Assembly (NCBI RefSeq): GCF_002257645.1
Contig: NZ_NQMO01000001.1
Coordinates: 1,164,065 to 1,228,064, forward strand
DNA: 64,000 nucleotides
Origin: Paenibacillus sp. XY044
GTDB taxonomy: Bacteria > Bacillota > Bacilli > Paenibacillales > Paenibacillaceae
Direction: 5' to 3'
Shown: piece after piece, positions 45,128-53,775 of the stretch
Position numbering within the stretch: position 1 is the stretch's first letter
Layout: each line of letters opens with the position of its first letter
Translations under genes and position numbers: made by a program
Notes under the pieces: model-generated
Database searches by the model: none
What the model was told of the DNA's origin: nothing
The model's input: the letters and a program-made list of their open reading frames with translations, nothing else

Positions 45128-46735
45128 ATGTCCTTTGATCCTCTGTATCATCCGTATCCTTCCTACCGGCTGCCGGTTTATGCCAATAGAGGCATGGTGG
45201 CCACCTCACAGGCGCTTGCCGCAGCGGCAGGCATGGACATTCTGAAGCGCGGGGGCAACGCCATCGATGCGGCGATCGCCACCGCCGCGGCGTTGACGGT
45301 TGTGGAGCCTTGCTCCAATGGAATCGGTGGTGACGCCTTTGCCCTTGTGTGGACGAAAGGGCAGCTGCACGGGCTGAACAGCAGCGGTCCCGCACCAGCC
45401 TCGATCTCGATCGAGGCGGTAAAAGCGCTCGGGCATCGCGAGATGCCGCGCTACGGTGCGGTTCCGGTGACGGTGCCCGGCACGCCGGCGGCCTGGGCGG
45501 AGCTGTCCCGCACCTTTGGCCGGCTGCCGCTGGCCGAGACGCTGGAGCCGGCCATCCGCTACGCGGAGGATGGCTACCCGGTATCGCCCACGGCCGCGGC
45601 CAACTGGCACGCCGCCTTCCGGCGCTACAGCACGCTCGAAGGCGAAGAATTCGCGCCATGGCTGAGCTTGTTTGCGCCTGGCGGCAAGCCGCCTGCGGCC
45701 GGCGAGATATGGCGCTCGCCCGACCATGGGCGGACGCTCCGCCTGATCGGTTCGACGGAAGCGGAAGCGTTCTACCGCGGCGAGCTGGCAGAGATCATCG
45801 ACGGGTTTATCTCCAGATCGGGTGGCTTTTTGTCCAAGGAAGATCTGGCTGCTTTTAAGCCGGAGTGGGTGAAGCCGATGTCGGTGTCGTACCGCGGTTA
45901 CGACATTTGGGAGATTCCCCCGAACGGACAAGGCTTGATCGCCCTGGTTGCGCTCAATATTTTAAAGGGATTTCCCGCAACGTCCCAGGAATCGCCTGAG
46001 TCTTACCACCGCCAGATCGAGGCGATGAAGCTGGCGTTCGCAGACGGTGCCCGGTACATAACGGATGCTGCGCATATGTCCGTAGATCCGCAGGTTTTAT
46101 TGACGGAAGAATACGGAGAGCTTAGAAGAGGGCTGATCGGCAGCGAGGCGCTGGTTCCGGCGGCAGGCGAGCCGCGGGCGAGCGGAACGGTATACTTGGC
46201 GACGGCAGATGGGGAAGGCAACATGGTCTCTTTTATCCAAAGCAACTATACCGGCTTCGGTTCGGGGATCGTCGTTCCTGGTACGGGGATCGCTCTCCAG
46301 AACCGCGGACTGGAATTTTCGCTGGAGGAGGATCATACCAACCGCTTGCGTCCGGGAAAACGTACGTACCATACCATTATCCCAGGATTTATCACTAAAG
46401 GAGCACAGCCGGTTGGCCCCTTCGGCGTGATGGGCGGGTATATGCAGCCGCAAGGACATGTCCAAGTGGCGATGAATCTGATTGATTACGATCTTCATCC
46501 GCAGGCAGCGCTCGATGCCCCGAGATGGCAGTGGGTGAAGGGGAAGACTGTGTCGGTTGAGCCTCACTTTCCGATGCACATGGTCAGACGTCTTCAGCGT
46601 ATGGGACATGACGTTCAGGTTGCTCCTGACTTCAGCTCGTTTGGGCGGGGGCAAATCATCTGGAGAGATCCGGATACCGGTGTGCTGTGCGGAGGAACCG
46701 ACCCCCGGACCGATGGGGGAGTCGCTGTCTGGTAA
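45128..46735 (+). CDS. Gamma-glutamyltransferase family protein (YwrD-like)
   Basis: N-terminal-nucleophile hydrolase of 535 aa acting on gamma-glutamyl amides such as glutathione. The GGT signatures are visible: GGNAIDAAIATAAALTVVEP, SNGIGGDAFALV, and the processing/nucleophile threonine near SGTVYLATADGEGNMVSF, followed by QSNYTGFGSGIVVPGTGI. No signal peptide is present, so it is probably cytosolic, unlike secreted Ggt. AGGAGG precedes the ATG. The first half looks visibly richer in G and C than its neighbours. Confidence 0.9.
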   Translation: MSFDPLYHPYPSYRLPVYANRGMVATSQALAAAAGMDILKRGGNAIDAAIATAAALTVVEPCSNGIGGDAFALVWTKGQLHGLNSSGPAPASISIEAVKALGHREMPRYGAVPVTVPGTPAAWAELSRTFGRLPLAETLEPAIRYAEDGYPVSPTAAANWHAAFRRYSTLEGEEFAPWLSLFAPGGKPPAAGEIWRSPDHGRTLRLIGSTEAEAFYRGELAEIIDGFISRSGGFLSKEDLAAFKPEWVKPMSVSYRGYDIWEIPPNGQGLIALVALNILKGFPATSQESPESYHRQIEAMKLAFADGARYITDAAHMSVDPQVLLTEEYGELRRGLIGSEALVPAAGEPRASGTVYLATADGEGNMVSFIQSNYTGFGSGIVVPGTGIALQNRGLEFSLEEDHTNRLRPGKRTYHTIIPGFITKGAQPVGPFGVMGGYMQPQGHVQVAMNLIDYDLHPQAALDAPRWQWVKGKTVSVEPHFPMHMVRRLQRMGHDVQVAPDFSSFGRGQIIWRDPDTGVLCGGTDPRTDGGVAVW

Positions 46736-46791
46736 AGCCTTTCCAGCAAGAGGTTCGCCCAATAGGGGACCCACTAGAGACGGATGTGAAG

Positions 46792-46820
46792 CCGCCAGCA
46801 TGAATGTTGGCGGTTTTTTT
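46792..46820 (+). terminator. Terminator of the gamma-glutamyltransferase gene
   Basis: CCGCCAGCA pairs with TGTTGGCGG (loop TGAA, one G-T pair), followed by seven T. Confidence 0.8.
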
Positions 46821-46933
46821 CCGTTACCGCACCAGCTCGCAATGGCGTTCACGGCTTCACCGAGCAATATCGTCCAATCCAGCGGGTGAGCTTTCTGATA
46901 CCCTTACAGAGTAACCAAGAAGGAGGTGGCGGC

Positions 46934-47794
46934 ATGCCGGACGAAATTCGAACGGTTTATTATGACGCTGGCCTGCAGGTCGAGGCATACCGATTTGTAG
47001 GCGTCAAACAGAAATTCCCGCCTCATTTTCACGACTATTACGTGATCGGGTTTATTGAAGGCGGACAGCGCTATTTGGCATGCCGGCAGCAGGAATACAT
47101 CATCCATCCGGGCGATATCATCATTTTTAATCCGCGTGATGTTCATACCTGCGAGCAAGTGGACGGCCGTGCGCTGGATTACCGCTGTATTAATATCCAG
47201 CCTGAGCGCATGATGGAGATCGTGCAGGAGATAACGGGCCGAAGCGATTTGCCGGTTTTTACACAAACCGTTCTGTGCCAAAGCGAGTTTGCCCCTTCGC
47301 TACAGGAACTTCACGCCATGATCTGTGAGGGAGAACCGGACTTTATCAAGGAAGAGCGGTTCTTTCTGCTGATGGGGCAGCTGTTTCAGGAGTATTCGGA
47401 TACCCCGGCCGACGGCTTCTATGAAGTGGGAGTGGGCTTTCAGGACGTCTGCGATTACATGGAAGCGAACTTCGCAGGGGCCGTTTCGCTGGATGAATTA
47501 AGCGCATTGGCAGGGCTGAGCAAATACCACTTTTTACGCTCGTTTACCCGGGAACGGGGCATATCGCCGTACAGCTATTTGGAGACGGTGCGAATCGGAC
47601 ACGCCAAGAAGCTGCTGGAGCAGGGAGTACCTCCGGCCGACACGGCGCTGCAGACCGGGTTCAGCGATCAAAGCCATTTCAGCAACTTTTTCAAGCGTTT
47701 CATTGGACTGACGCCGCGTCAGTATATGCGTATTTTCATAGATGAACGACAGGTGGAGCGCATCCCGCCAGTGAAAGGGGTCAAAGGCGTATGA
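46934..47794 (+). CDS. AraC-family regulator with cupin sensor
   Basis: A 286-aa activator. The N-terminal AraC-binding cupin (FPPHFHDYYVIGFIEGGQRY, IIHPGDIIIFNPRDVHTCE) is followed by two C-terminal helix-turn-helix motifs (SLDELSALAGLSKYHFLRSF and ADTALQTGFSDQSHFSNFFK). The start is ATG 46934, seven bases after AAGGAGG; an upstream in-frame start at 46886 precedes that site. It overlaps the next gene, a DMT exporter, by four bases and probably controls it. Confidence 0.9.
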   Translation: MPDEIRTVYYDAGLQVEAYRFVGVKQKFPPHFHDYYVIGFIEGGQRYLACRQQEYIIHPGDIIIFNPRDVHTCEQVDGRALDYRCINIQPERMMEIVQEITGRSDLPVFTQTVLCQSEFAPSLQELHAMICEGEPDFIKEERFFLLMGQLFQEYSDTPADGFYEVGVGFQDVCDYMEANFAGAVSLDELSALAGLSKYHFLRSFTRERGISPYSYLETVRIGHAKKLLEQGVPPADTALQTGFSDQSHFSNFFKRFIGLTPRQYMRIFIDERQVERIPPVKGVKGV

Positions 47795-48723
47795 AGCTGA
47801 CCGAAAACCGGACTGCAGGCCACCTGACCGCTTTATTGACGATTCTGATTTGGGGAACGACGTTTATTTCGACCAAACTGCTCCTGACCGATTTTGAGCC
47901 CTTCGACATTTTGCTGCTGCGTTTCGCGATCGGATATTTGGCACTTCTCGCCGTTCATCCCCGAATCATCCCATTCCGGAGAATCAAGGAAGAGCTGTTG
48001 TTTGCAGGCGCAGGGCTTTGCGGGGTAACCTTGTATTTTTTGCTGGAAAATGTGGCGTTGACGTATACGCTTGCCTCCAATGTCGGCATCATTGTCTCGG
48101 TCGCCCCTTTTGTCACGGCATTAACCGCCAGACTTATCTTAAAAGAAGGGCGGCTGGACGGGCTGTTTTTCGCAGGTTTTGTGGTGGCCATGAGCGGTGT
48201 CGTCCTTCTTATGCTGCAGGGAAGCTACATGCTGAAGCTGAATCCGCTCGGGGACTCTCTGGCTGCACTGGCGTGCGTGTTTTGGGGAATTTATTCAATT
48301 CTGACGCGCAAGATAAGCCGGCTGGGCTATCCTATCATCGCTTGTACGCGGCGGATCTTTTTCTACGGGTTGCTCTTTATGCTTCCGATTTTATTCACCC
48401 AGGGCTTGCCCGGTAATCTCCAGCGTTTGTCTGACGGCGCCAATTTGGCCAATCTGCTGTTTCTTGGGCTGGGCGCATCGGCGTTATGCTTTGTCACCTG
48501 GAATTGGAGCGTTGGTGTACTAGGGCCCGTGCAAACAAGTGTATACATCTATCTGGTTCCGGCCATCACCGTGGCTGCGGCGGTCCTCGTCCTCCATGAG
48601 AATATAACGGGAATTGCACTCTGGGGCGCGTTGTTAACCGTTGCCGGACTGGTTCTTTCCGAACGAAGGGGAGTTCAAAAGAGAGGAGGCCTGCACAAAA
48701 GAACATCTAACAAGCCCTTGTGA
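47791..48723 (+). CDS. EamA/DMT-family transporter
   Basis: A 310-aa protein with about ten membrane segments and two EamA repeats (HLTALLTILIWGTTFISTKLL and SLAALACVFWGIYSILTRKI). The ATG overlaps the AraC-gene stop codon (ATGA), so translation is coupled. AraC/DMT pairs commonly export amino acids or toxic metabolites; the substrate is unknown. Confidence 0.88.
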   Translation: MKLTENRTAGHLTALLTILIWGTTFISTKLLLTDFEPFDILLLRFAIGYLALLAVHPRIIPFRRIKEELLFAGAGLCGVTLYFLLENVALTYTLASNVGIIVSVAPFVTALTARLILKEGRLDGLFFAGFVVAMSGVVLLMLQGSYMLKLNPLGDSLAALACVFWGIYSILTRKISRLGYPIIACTRRIFFYGLLFMLPILFTQGLPGNLQRLSDGANLANLLFLGLGASALCFVTWNWSVGVLGPVQTSVYIYLVPAITVAAAVLVLHENITGIALWGALLTVAGLVLSERRGVQKRGGLHKRTSNKPL

Positions 48724-48747
48724 AATACAGGTCACCCCAAAAATCGA

Positions 48748-48797
48748 TTGCCAGCCCTGAACTGCCATGATATATTGATAATGATTCTCAATATCAA
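48748..48797 (+). promoter_or_regulatory. Iron-regulated promoter with Fur box
   Basis: TTGCCA (48748-48753), 17 bases, TATATT (48771-48776). Over and after the -10 lies TTGATAATGATTCTC followed by AATATCAA (48775-48797), which is nearly palindromic and close to the Fur consensus. Repression of the next gene by Fur under iron-rich conditions follows from this layout. Confidence 0.8.
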
Positions 48798-48817
48798 TTA
48801 CATAGGGGTGGATTTCG

Positions 48818-49843
48818 TTGTTTAAATTTTTAAGACCATACACACTGATTATGTGTGTGTTGGGAATAGCCTTGCTGCTGGGAGCCTGCGGCAGCAGCGG
48901 ATCCGGTGCGGGTTCAGGAACGGTGGGAGGCGGAGGAGAGGCGGGTTCCTCCTCATCAGCAGAAGCATCTGCATCCCAAACCGGCGGACAGGAGTCTTCA
49001 GGAACGGGTAAAACGGTTACCTTCCATGCAGGCAACGGCGATGTTCAAGTACCGGAGCATCCGCAGCGGATCGTCGATTTGACGAATTTCTATACGGGAT
49101 ATTTCCTGGAACTAGGCGTCAAGCCGGTTGGTATTTTGGAAGGCGCCATGGAGAATCCGTATTTCGAGGGCATGCTGGACGGCGTCGAAAGCATCGGTAA
49201 CGAGCCTTCGCCCGAGAAGATTTTGTCGCTGAAACCGGATCTGATTATCACTTATACGGGGACGGACGGAATCGATAAGCTGGAGCAAATTGCCCCGGTC
49301 GTCGCCATCGAATACGGCAAGAAGAATTATAAGGATCAGATGATCGACTTCGGCAAATTGACCGGTAAAGAAGCAGAGGCAAAGGCTTGGGCCGAGCAGT
49401 GGGAAAACAAGATCGATGAATTGAAGCCGAAGATCCAGGAAGCGGTAGGCAGCAAAACGGTGTCCATCCTGAATCCTTATGCCAAAGGGTTATATGTGTT
49501 TGGACATAACTACGGGCGCGGCGGGGAAATCATTTATGGCGAATTCGGCTTGAAGGCGCCGCCGGAAGCGCAGAAGGAAGCGATTGACAGCGGGACCGGC
49601 TGGGCTACGATCTCTATGGAGACGCTCCCCGAATTTGCCGGAGACATCATTTTCACATGTCCGTGGTCTGGAGACACAAGCGACCCGAACATCGTCTATG
49701 ACAATCCGGTGTGGAAAAGTCTGCCTGCGGTTAAAGCGGGTCATGTGTTTCAGTTGAATCCGAAGGCGGACACGTATAACGACCCGGTCTCATTGGAAGC
49801 TCAGCTTAAGTTCATATCGGACAGTCTGCTGTCCGTTAAATAA
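48818..49843 (+). CDS. Iron-siderophore-binding lipoprotein
   Basis: Class III substrate-binding lipoprotein of 341 aa. Signal peptide with lipobox LGAC (Cys24), a Gly/Ser-rich linker, then the FecB/FeuA-type fold: EHPQRIVDLTNFYTGYFLELGVKPVG, SPEKILSLKPDLIITYTG and VWKSLPAVKAGHVFQLN. The start is TTG 48818 behind GGGGTGG. The Fur box supports iron uptake. No permease or ATPase genes are adjacent, so it must work with components encoded elsewhere. Confidence 0.9.
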   Translation: MFKFLRPYTLIMCVLGIALLLGACGSSGSGAGSGTVGGGGEAGSSSSAEASASQTGGQESSGTGKTVTFHAGNGDVQVPEHPQRIVDLTNFYTGYFLELGVKPVGILEGAMENPYFEGMLDGVESIGNEPSPEKILSLKPDLIITYTGTDGIDKLEQIAPVVAIEYGKKNYKDQMIDFGKLTGKEAEAKAWAEQWENKIDELKPKIQEAVGSKTVSILNPYAKGLYVFGHNYGRGGEIIYGEFGLKAPPEAQKEAIDSGTGWATISMETLPEFAGDIIFTCPWSGDTSDPNIVYDNPVWKSLPAVKAGHVFQLNPKADTYNDPVSLEAQLKFISDSLLSVK

Positions 49844-49854
49844 GATGTTGAAGT

Positions 49855-49899
49855 AAGCTCTGCAGCTGCGAATAAAAACGCACCCTGCGGAGCTTTTTT
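49855..49899 (+). terminator. Terminator of the siderophore-binding gene
   Basis: AAGCTC and GCAG pair with CTGC and GAGCTT, followed by a T-run. Confidence 0.7.
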
Positions 49900-49933
49900 C
49901 TTAGAACAAGGACGCTTGCTATAGCTTCCGGCT

Positions 49934-49951
49934 ATAACTAGATATAGTTAT
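49934..49951. promoter_or_regulatory. Inverted repeat ahead of metE
   Basis: ATAACTA, GATA, TAGTTAT is a perfect 7-bp repeat, with further CTATA/TATAG words on both sides and GTTATC-TTTTT-GATAAC at about 49981. No S-box or T-box is recognisable in the 180 bases before metE. LysR-type control resembling the Met-box is a possibility. Confidence 0.4.
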
Positions 49952-50029
49952 TTCCAGTTATACGGCTGCAGATGTTACGTGTTATCTTTTTGATAACAAT
50001 TTTAACAATTTGCAAAGGGGTAAATGAAG

Positions 50030-52318
50030 ATGGCACAAAGCAGCAGTTTGGGATACCCGCGCATCGGCGCAAACCGGGAGTGGAAAAAGGCGCTGGAGGC
50101 GTTTTGGTCCGGTAAAATCGAAGAATCGGAGCTGCACGCTCAGCTGCAGGAAATTCGTTTGGGTCATCTGAGCAAGCAGCGGGAAAAAGGAATCGACCTG
50201 ATTCCGGTTAACGATTTCAGCTATTATGATCACGTGTTGGATACGGCAGCCATGTTCGGGATTATACCGGAGCGTTTCGAATACACCAGCGGGCCGGTGC
50301 CCGTATCCGTTTACTTCGCGATGGCAAGAGGAACCAAAGGCGCCACCGCCTGCGAAATGACCAAATGGTTCAATACGAACTATCATTATATCGTGCCGGA
50401 ACTGGGCGGCATCACGCCGGTCCTTACCGAAAATAAGCCGCTTCTGGCTTACCGCGAAGCCAAGGACAAGCTTGGCATCGAAGGAAAACCGGTGATCGTC
50501 GGTCCGCTCACTTTCCTGAAGCTGTCCAAAGGGTACAGCGCATCGGAAACGGACGCCTGGCTTGAGCGGCTGCTACCGCTGTACGCGCGGATCTTGAAAG
50601 AGCTGGAGCAGGAAGGCGTGAACTGGGTGCAGGTCGATGAGCCGATCCTCGTCACGAAGCTAAGCGATGAAGACATCAGCCGCCTGTGGAAGATTTACCA
50701 AACGCTCAAAGATGCGGCGCCAGGCGTAAAAATCATGCTGCAGACTTATTTCGAGGCTGTGGAACGTTATCAAGAAATTACGCAGCTCCCGGTTGATGGC
50801 ATCGGGCTGGACCTGGTCCACGGGCTGGCAGGGAACCGGCAATCCATCCATGACTTCGGTTTCCCGCAGGATAAAGTGCTCGGAGCAGGTGTTGTCGACG
50901 GACGCGGCATTTGGAAAGCATCCCTGCGTGAAAAGCTCGATCTGCTGAACGAGGTCGCCGAGGTCATACCTTCTGAACGGCTGGTTATCCAATCCTCCTG
51001 CAGCCTGCTGCACGTACCGGTCACGGTCCGGGCCGAAACCAAGCTTCAGCCGGAACTCCTGGGGGCGCTGGCATTCGCTGATGAGAAGTTGGAAGAAATC
51101 GTGCTGCTCAGCAGAGCCGTTCAATCCGGAGAATCGGTGATCTCCGCGGAGCTGGCTAGCAGTGAAGCAGCGGTTTCCGCGCTCAAACGTTCCGGCGAAC
51201 GCAACCGCACCGATATCCAGCAGGCGGTAGCCGCTGTCAGTGCGGAGCCTGCGCAGCGCGAGGTTGCTTTTGCGCAGCGCCGCGACATTCAGCATGACCG
51301 ATGGCAGCTGCCTATTCTGCCAACGACGACTATCGGCAGCTTTCCGCAGTCGGCGGAGGTGCGCAAGGCACGCCAGCTGTGGCGCAAAGGCGAATGGAAC
51401 GCCGAGCAGTACACGAATTTTATCCAGGAACAAATCGATCTCTGGATTCAGCTGCAGGAGGAAATCGGGCTCGATGTGTACGTTCACGGCGAATTTGAGC
51501 GAACGGACATGGTCGAATTTTTCGGGGAAAAGCTGGCGGGATTCGCCTTTACGCAGAACGGCTGGGTTCAATCCTACGGTTCCCGATGCGTCAAACCGCC
51601 GATTATTTTCGGCGACGTTGCTTGGGAGAAGCCGATGACGGTCAAGGAGACGGAGTATGCCCAGTCCAAAACGAAGCAACCCGTCAAAGGTATGCTCACC
51701 GGACCGATCACCATTATGAACTGGTCGTTCGTCCGCGACGACATCAGCCGCGAACAAATCGCTTACCAATTGGCTTACGCATTACGTCAAGAGGTTGAGG
51801 CGCTGGAGAAAGCCGGCATCGGCATGATCCAGGTGGATGAGCCGGCTGTTCGTGAAGGGCTTCCGCTGAAGGAACAGGACCAGAAAGGTTATCTCGAATG
51901 GGCGGTGAAGTCGTTCCGGCTGACCACGTGCACGGTGCAGAATGCAACGCAAATCCATACCCATATGTGCTATTGCGAATTCCATGACATGATCGATTCG
52001 ATTATTGCGATGGACGCGGACGTCATTTCCATCGAAACTTCACGGAGCCATGGAGAGCTGATTCAAAGCTTCGAGGAGAATACTTACCCGCTGGGTATCG
52101 GCCTCGGCGTTTACGATATTCACAGTCCACGCGTTCCCGACGTGGAAGAAATGACCCGGATGATCGACCGTGCTCTGCGGGTGCTGGATCCGAAGCTGTT
52201 CTGGATCAATCCGGACTGCGGACTCAAAACACGGGGAATCGGGGAAACGGTTGCCTCGCTGCGGAACATGGTCGAAGCTACGCGCCTTTCCCGCGAGAAA
52301 TATGCTTTGAAGGTATAA
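50030..52318 (+). CDS. metE: MetE, cobalamin-independent methionine synthase
   Basis: Cytosolic enzyme of about 762 aa that transfers a methyl group from methyltetrahydropteroyl-triglutamate to homocysteine. It has the two TIM barrels: N-terminal LGYPRIGANREWKKALEAFW, and C-terminal LPTTTIGSFPQSAEVRKAR with zinc ligands in HTHMCYCEF and NPDCGLKTRG. The length is normal. ATG 50030 lies about nine bases from AAGGGGT; ATG 50024 is closer and less likely. It has its own leader and no neighbours in the methionine pathway. Confidence 0.96.
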   Translation: MAQSSSLGYPRIGANREWKKALEAFWSGKIEESELHAQLQEIRLGHLSKQREKGIDLIPVNDFSYYDHVLDTAAMFGIIPERFEYTSGPVPVSVYFAMARGTKGATACEMTKWFNTNYHYIVPELGGITPVLTENKPLLAYREAKDKLGIEGKPVIVGPLTFLKLSKGYSASETDAWLERLLPLYARILKELEQEGVNWVQVDEPILVTKLSDEDISRLWKIYQTLKDAAPGVKIMLQTYFEAVERYQEITQLPVDGIGLDLVHGLAGNRQSIHDFGFPQDKVLGAGVVDGRGIWKASLREKLDLLNEVAEVIPSERLVIQSSCSLLHVPVTVRAETKLQPELLGALAFADEKLEEIVLLSRAVQSGESVISAELASSEAAVSALKRSGERNRTDIQQAVAAVSAEPAQREVAFAQRRDIQHDRWQLPILPTTTIGSFPQSAEVRKARQLWRKGEWNAEQYTNFIQEQIDLWIQLQEEIGLDVYVHGEFERTDMVEFFGEKLAGFAFTQNGWVQSYGSRCVKPPIIFGDVAWEKPMTVKETEYAQSKTKQPVKGMLTGPITIMNWSFVRDDISREQIAYQLAYALRQEVEALEKAGIGMIQVDEPAVREGLPLKEQDQKGYLEWAVKSFRLTTCTVQNATQIHTHMCYCEFHDMIDSIIAMDADVISIETSRSHGELIQSFEENTYPLGIGLGVYDIHSPRVPDVEEMTRMIDRALRVLDPKLFWINPDCGLKTRGIGETVASLRNMVEATRLSREKYALKV

Positions 52319-52483
52319 ATGGATATGACCCAAAATGCGTTTCATTGCCGCGATGCTTAGAGTACATCCAAGAGAACGGTAAGGCTGACTATGAATCTTC
52401 CGCCGTTTTCATCCATTTTATAGACTTGCCCTCACCTCTCTGAACATAGCGCATCTATTGATAGAGAAGGGAGGTGAGCAAGG

Positions 52484-52768
52484 ATGCCTATTGTAACGCC
52501 TTACCAGAACAGCTTGCGGTATACGTCCACCATCGGGTCAGGGACCGGGACAGGGGCTGCGTTTACCGTTGCAGCCACGGCATTTACGAACGATGCGGGC
52601 ACGGCGGCGACAGCTTTTCCAGGAGCGTATAAATATTACAACCTGTTTATCAACGGAATGCTCCAGACAGCGGATACGTCCTCGGTCACAACGACCGCCA
52701 TCACCATACCTGGAGGTGATGTTCTGGACGGAGGAACTCCTCTTGTCGTTCAGTTCGTCGTCTCCTAA
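52484..52768 (+). CDS. DUF4183 protein
   Basis: A 94-aa protein rich in Thr, Ala and Gly that matches the DUF4183 pattern by eye: AYKYYNLFINGMLQTADT, then a beta-rich tail ending PLVVQFVVS. A very strong AAGGGAGGTGA site precedes the ATG, which suggests high expression. Members occur in spore-forming Bacilli, often in repeats or near spore-surface genes; function is unknown. Followed by a terminator, so it is monocistronic. Confidence 0.8.
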   Translation: MPIVTPYQNSLRYTSTIGSGTGTGAAFTVAATAFTNDAGTAATAFPGAYKYYNLFINGMLQTADTSSVTTTAITIPGGDVLDGGTPLVVQFVVS

Positions 52769-52797
52769 CGGTATATCGCAGCACCAACATTGCAATG

Positions 52798-52827
52798 AAC
52801 CGTCCAGATCCTTCTGGGACGGTTTTT
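52798..52827 (+). terminator. Terminator of the DUF4183 gene
   Basis: AACCGTCCAG pairs with CTGGGACGGTT (one bulged G) across a short loop, followed by T. Confidence 0.8.
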
Positions 52828-52929
52828 TGCGTCTATCCTTTAACTAGTTTCATGATATATTAATAGAACACATGCGACAGAAACAAAGCTTCGATCTATT
52901 ATTGTTGAAGCCGATTCGGGGGTTGGATC

Positions 52930-53484
52930 ATGAGATTAGAGATCAGAAGACCAAAGGCAGCGGATGTCGAGGCGATACATACGTTTTTTAGACTCGTTAT
53001 CACGGATACGTTTGAGAAGGAAGGCATAGCCGACCTGCATGAAGATATCGAACATGAAATCGCTTCCAAGCATGATTATCTTCACCGGGATTTGGAATCG
53101 CAAGGCCATCATCGCTATTTTCTTATCGCATGGATGGAGGGCAGGATCGTTGGTACGATCGAGTGTGGACCTTCCAGCTCCCTGATCGATGAATCCACCG
53201 GTCATGCGCTGAGAGATGTGGTTGAAGTCGGGACCGTACTGGTTCATCCCGAGCTTCATGGCCAGGGCATCAGCAGCTCGCTGTGGAGCGCCATTCTGCT
53301 CACCCTTCAAGCGAGAGGTATCTCGCAATTCTGCTTGGACAGCGGGTACCGGAACGCCCAGCGCATCTGGACCCGGAAATTCGGCGAGGCGGACTATGTG
53401 CTGGACCACCATTGGGGAGAGGGACAGCATCATATGATCTGGTCCCGACAAATCGAAGATACCCCCATCACGTTCAAAATATAA
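52930..53484 (+). CDS. GNAT-family N-acetyltransferase
   Basis: A 184-aa acetyltransferase. The acetyl-CoA loop is in VLVHPELHGQGISSSLWSAIL, preceded by the strand DVVEVGTV. The N-terminus reads LEIRRPKAADVEAIHTFF, as in many RimI-like proteins. GGGGG lies about seven bases before the ATG. The substrate is unknown. It is separated from the next gene by a terminator-like hairpin. Confidence 0.85.
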   Translation: MRLEIRRPKAADVEAIHTFFRLVITDTFEKEGIADLHEDIEHEIASKHDYLHRDLESQGHHRYFLIAWMEGRIVGTIECGPSSSLIDESTGHALRDVVEVGTVLVHPELHGQGISSSLWSAILLTLQARGISQFCLDSGYRNAQRIWTRKFGEADYVLDHHWGEGQHHMIWSRQIEDTPITFKI

Positions 53485-53494
53485 TATCACTGAT

Positions 53495-53550
53495 GTCCCT
53501 GGATCGCTCCTTCCAGCCGTTTGCCGGCCTGGCGGGACCGGTCTTTTTTT
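53495..53550 (+). terminator. Candidate terminator after the acetyltransferase
   Basis: GTCCC (53495-53499) pairs with GGGAC (53534-53538) around an inner CTGG/CCAG hairpin, followed by seven T. Confidence 0.5.
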
Positions 53551-53664
53551 GATCTTTACAGGATGCATAACCCGATATTTTTTAGTTATAAGCATTTTAT
53601 ACACGGTCCGGATGTCCGGATCAGGGATACAATAAATGTACAAAACATACAGGAGGCGGTACGC

Positions 53665-53775
53665 ATGCGGCAACACTATATCGAAATGAAACCGAAAGGA
53701 TCTAATCTTATGAAACCTGTGAGGTTACAGCGATATGAACGATACAATAAATATTGGAGTTTTGGCCCATGTTGA
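53665..53775 (+). CDS. Leader ORF overlapping the ribosomal-protection gene
   Basis: A 36-codon frame with an excellent AGGAGG eight bases before its ATG. The peptide begins MRQHYIEMKPKG and ends YWSFGPC, and overlaps the first 41 bases of the downstream GTPase gene in another frame. Leader peptides are known in front of tet(M)-type and other ribosome-targeting resistance genes, where drug-stalled ribosomes alter expression. That this one works so is inference. Confidence 0.55.
   Translation: MRQHYIEMKPKGSNLMKPVRLQRYERYNKYWSFGPC

Noticed and set aside
45400..45760. GC-rich first half of the gamma-glutamyltransferase gene as a sign of recent transfer
   Set aside because: The stretch looks richer in G and C but was not measured. 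The gene is intact with a local-style promoter and terminator, so codon bias alone could explain it.
49844..50029. Possible S-box or T-box riboswitch before metE
   Set aside because: The conserved cores of both elements were not found by eye, and the space left after the upstream terminator is short.
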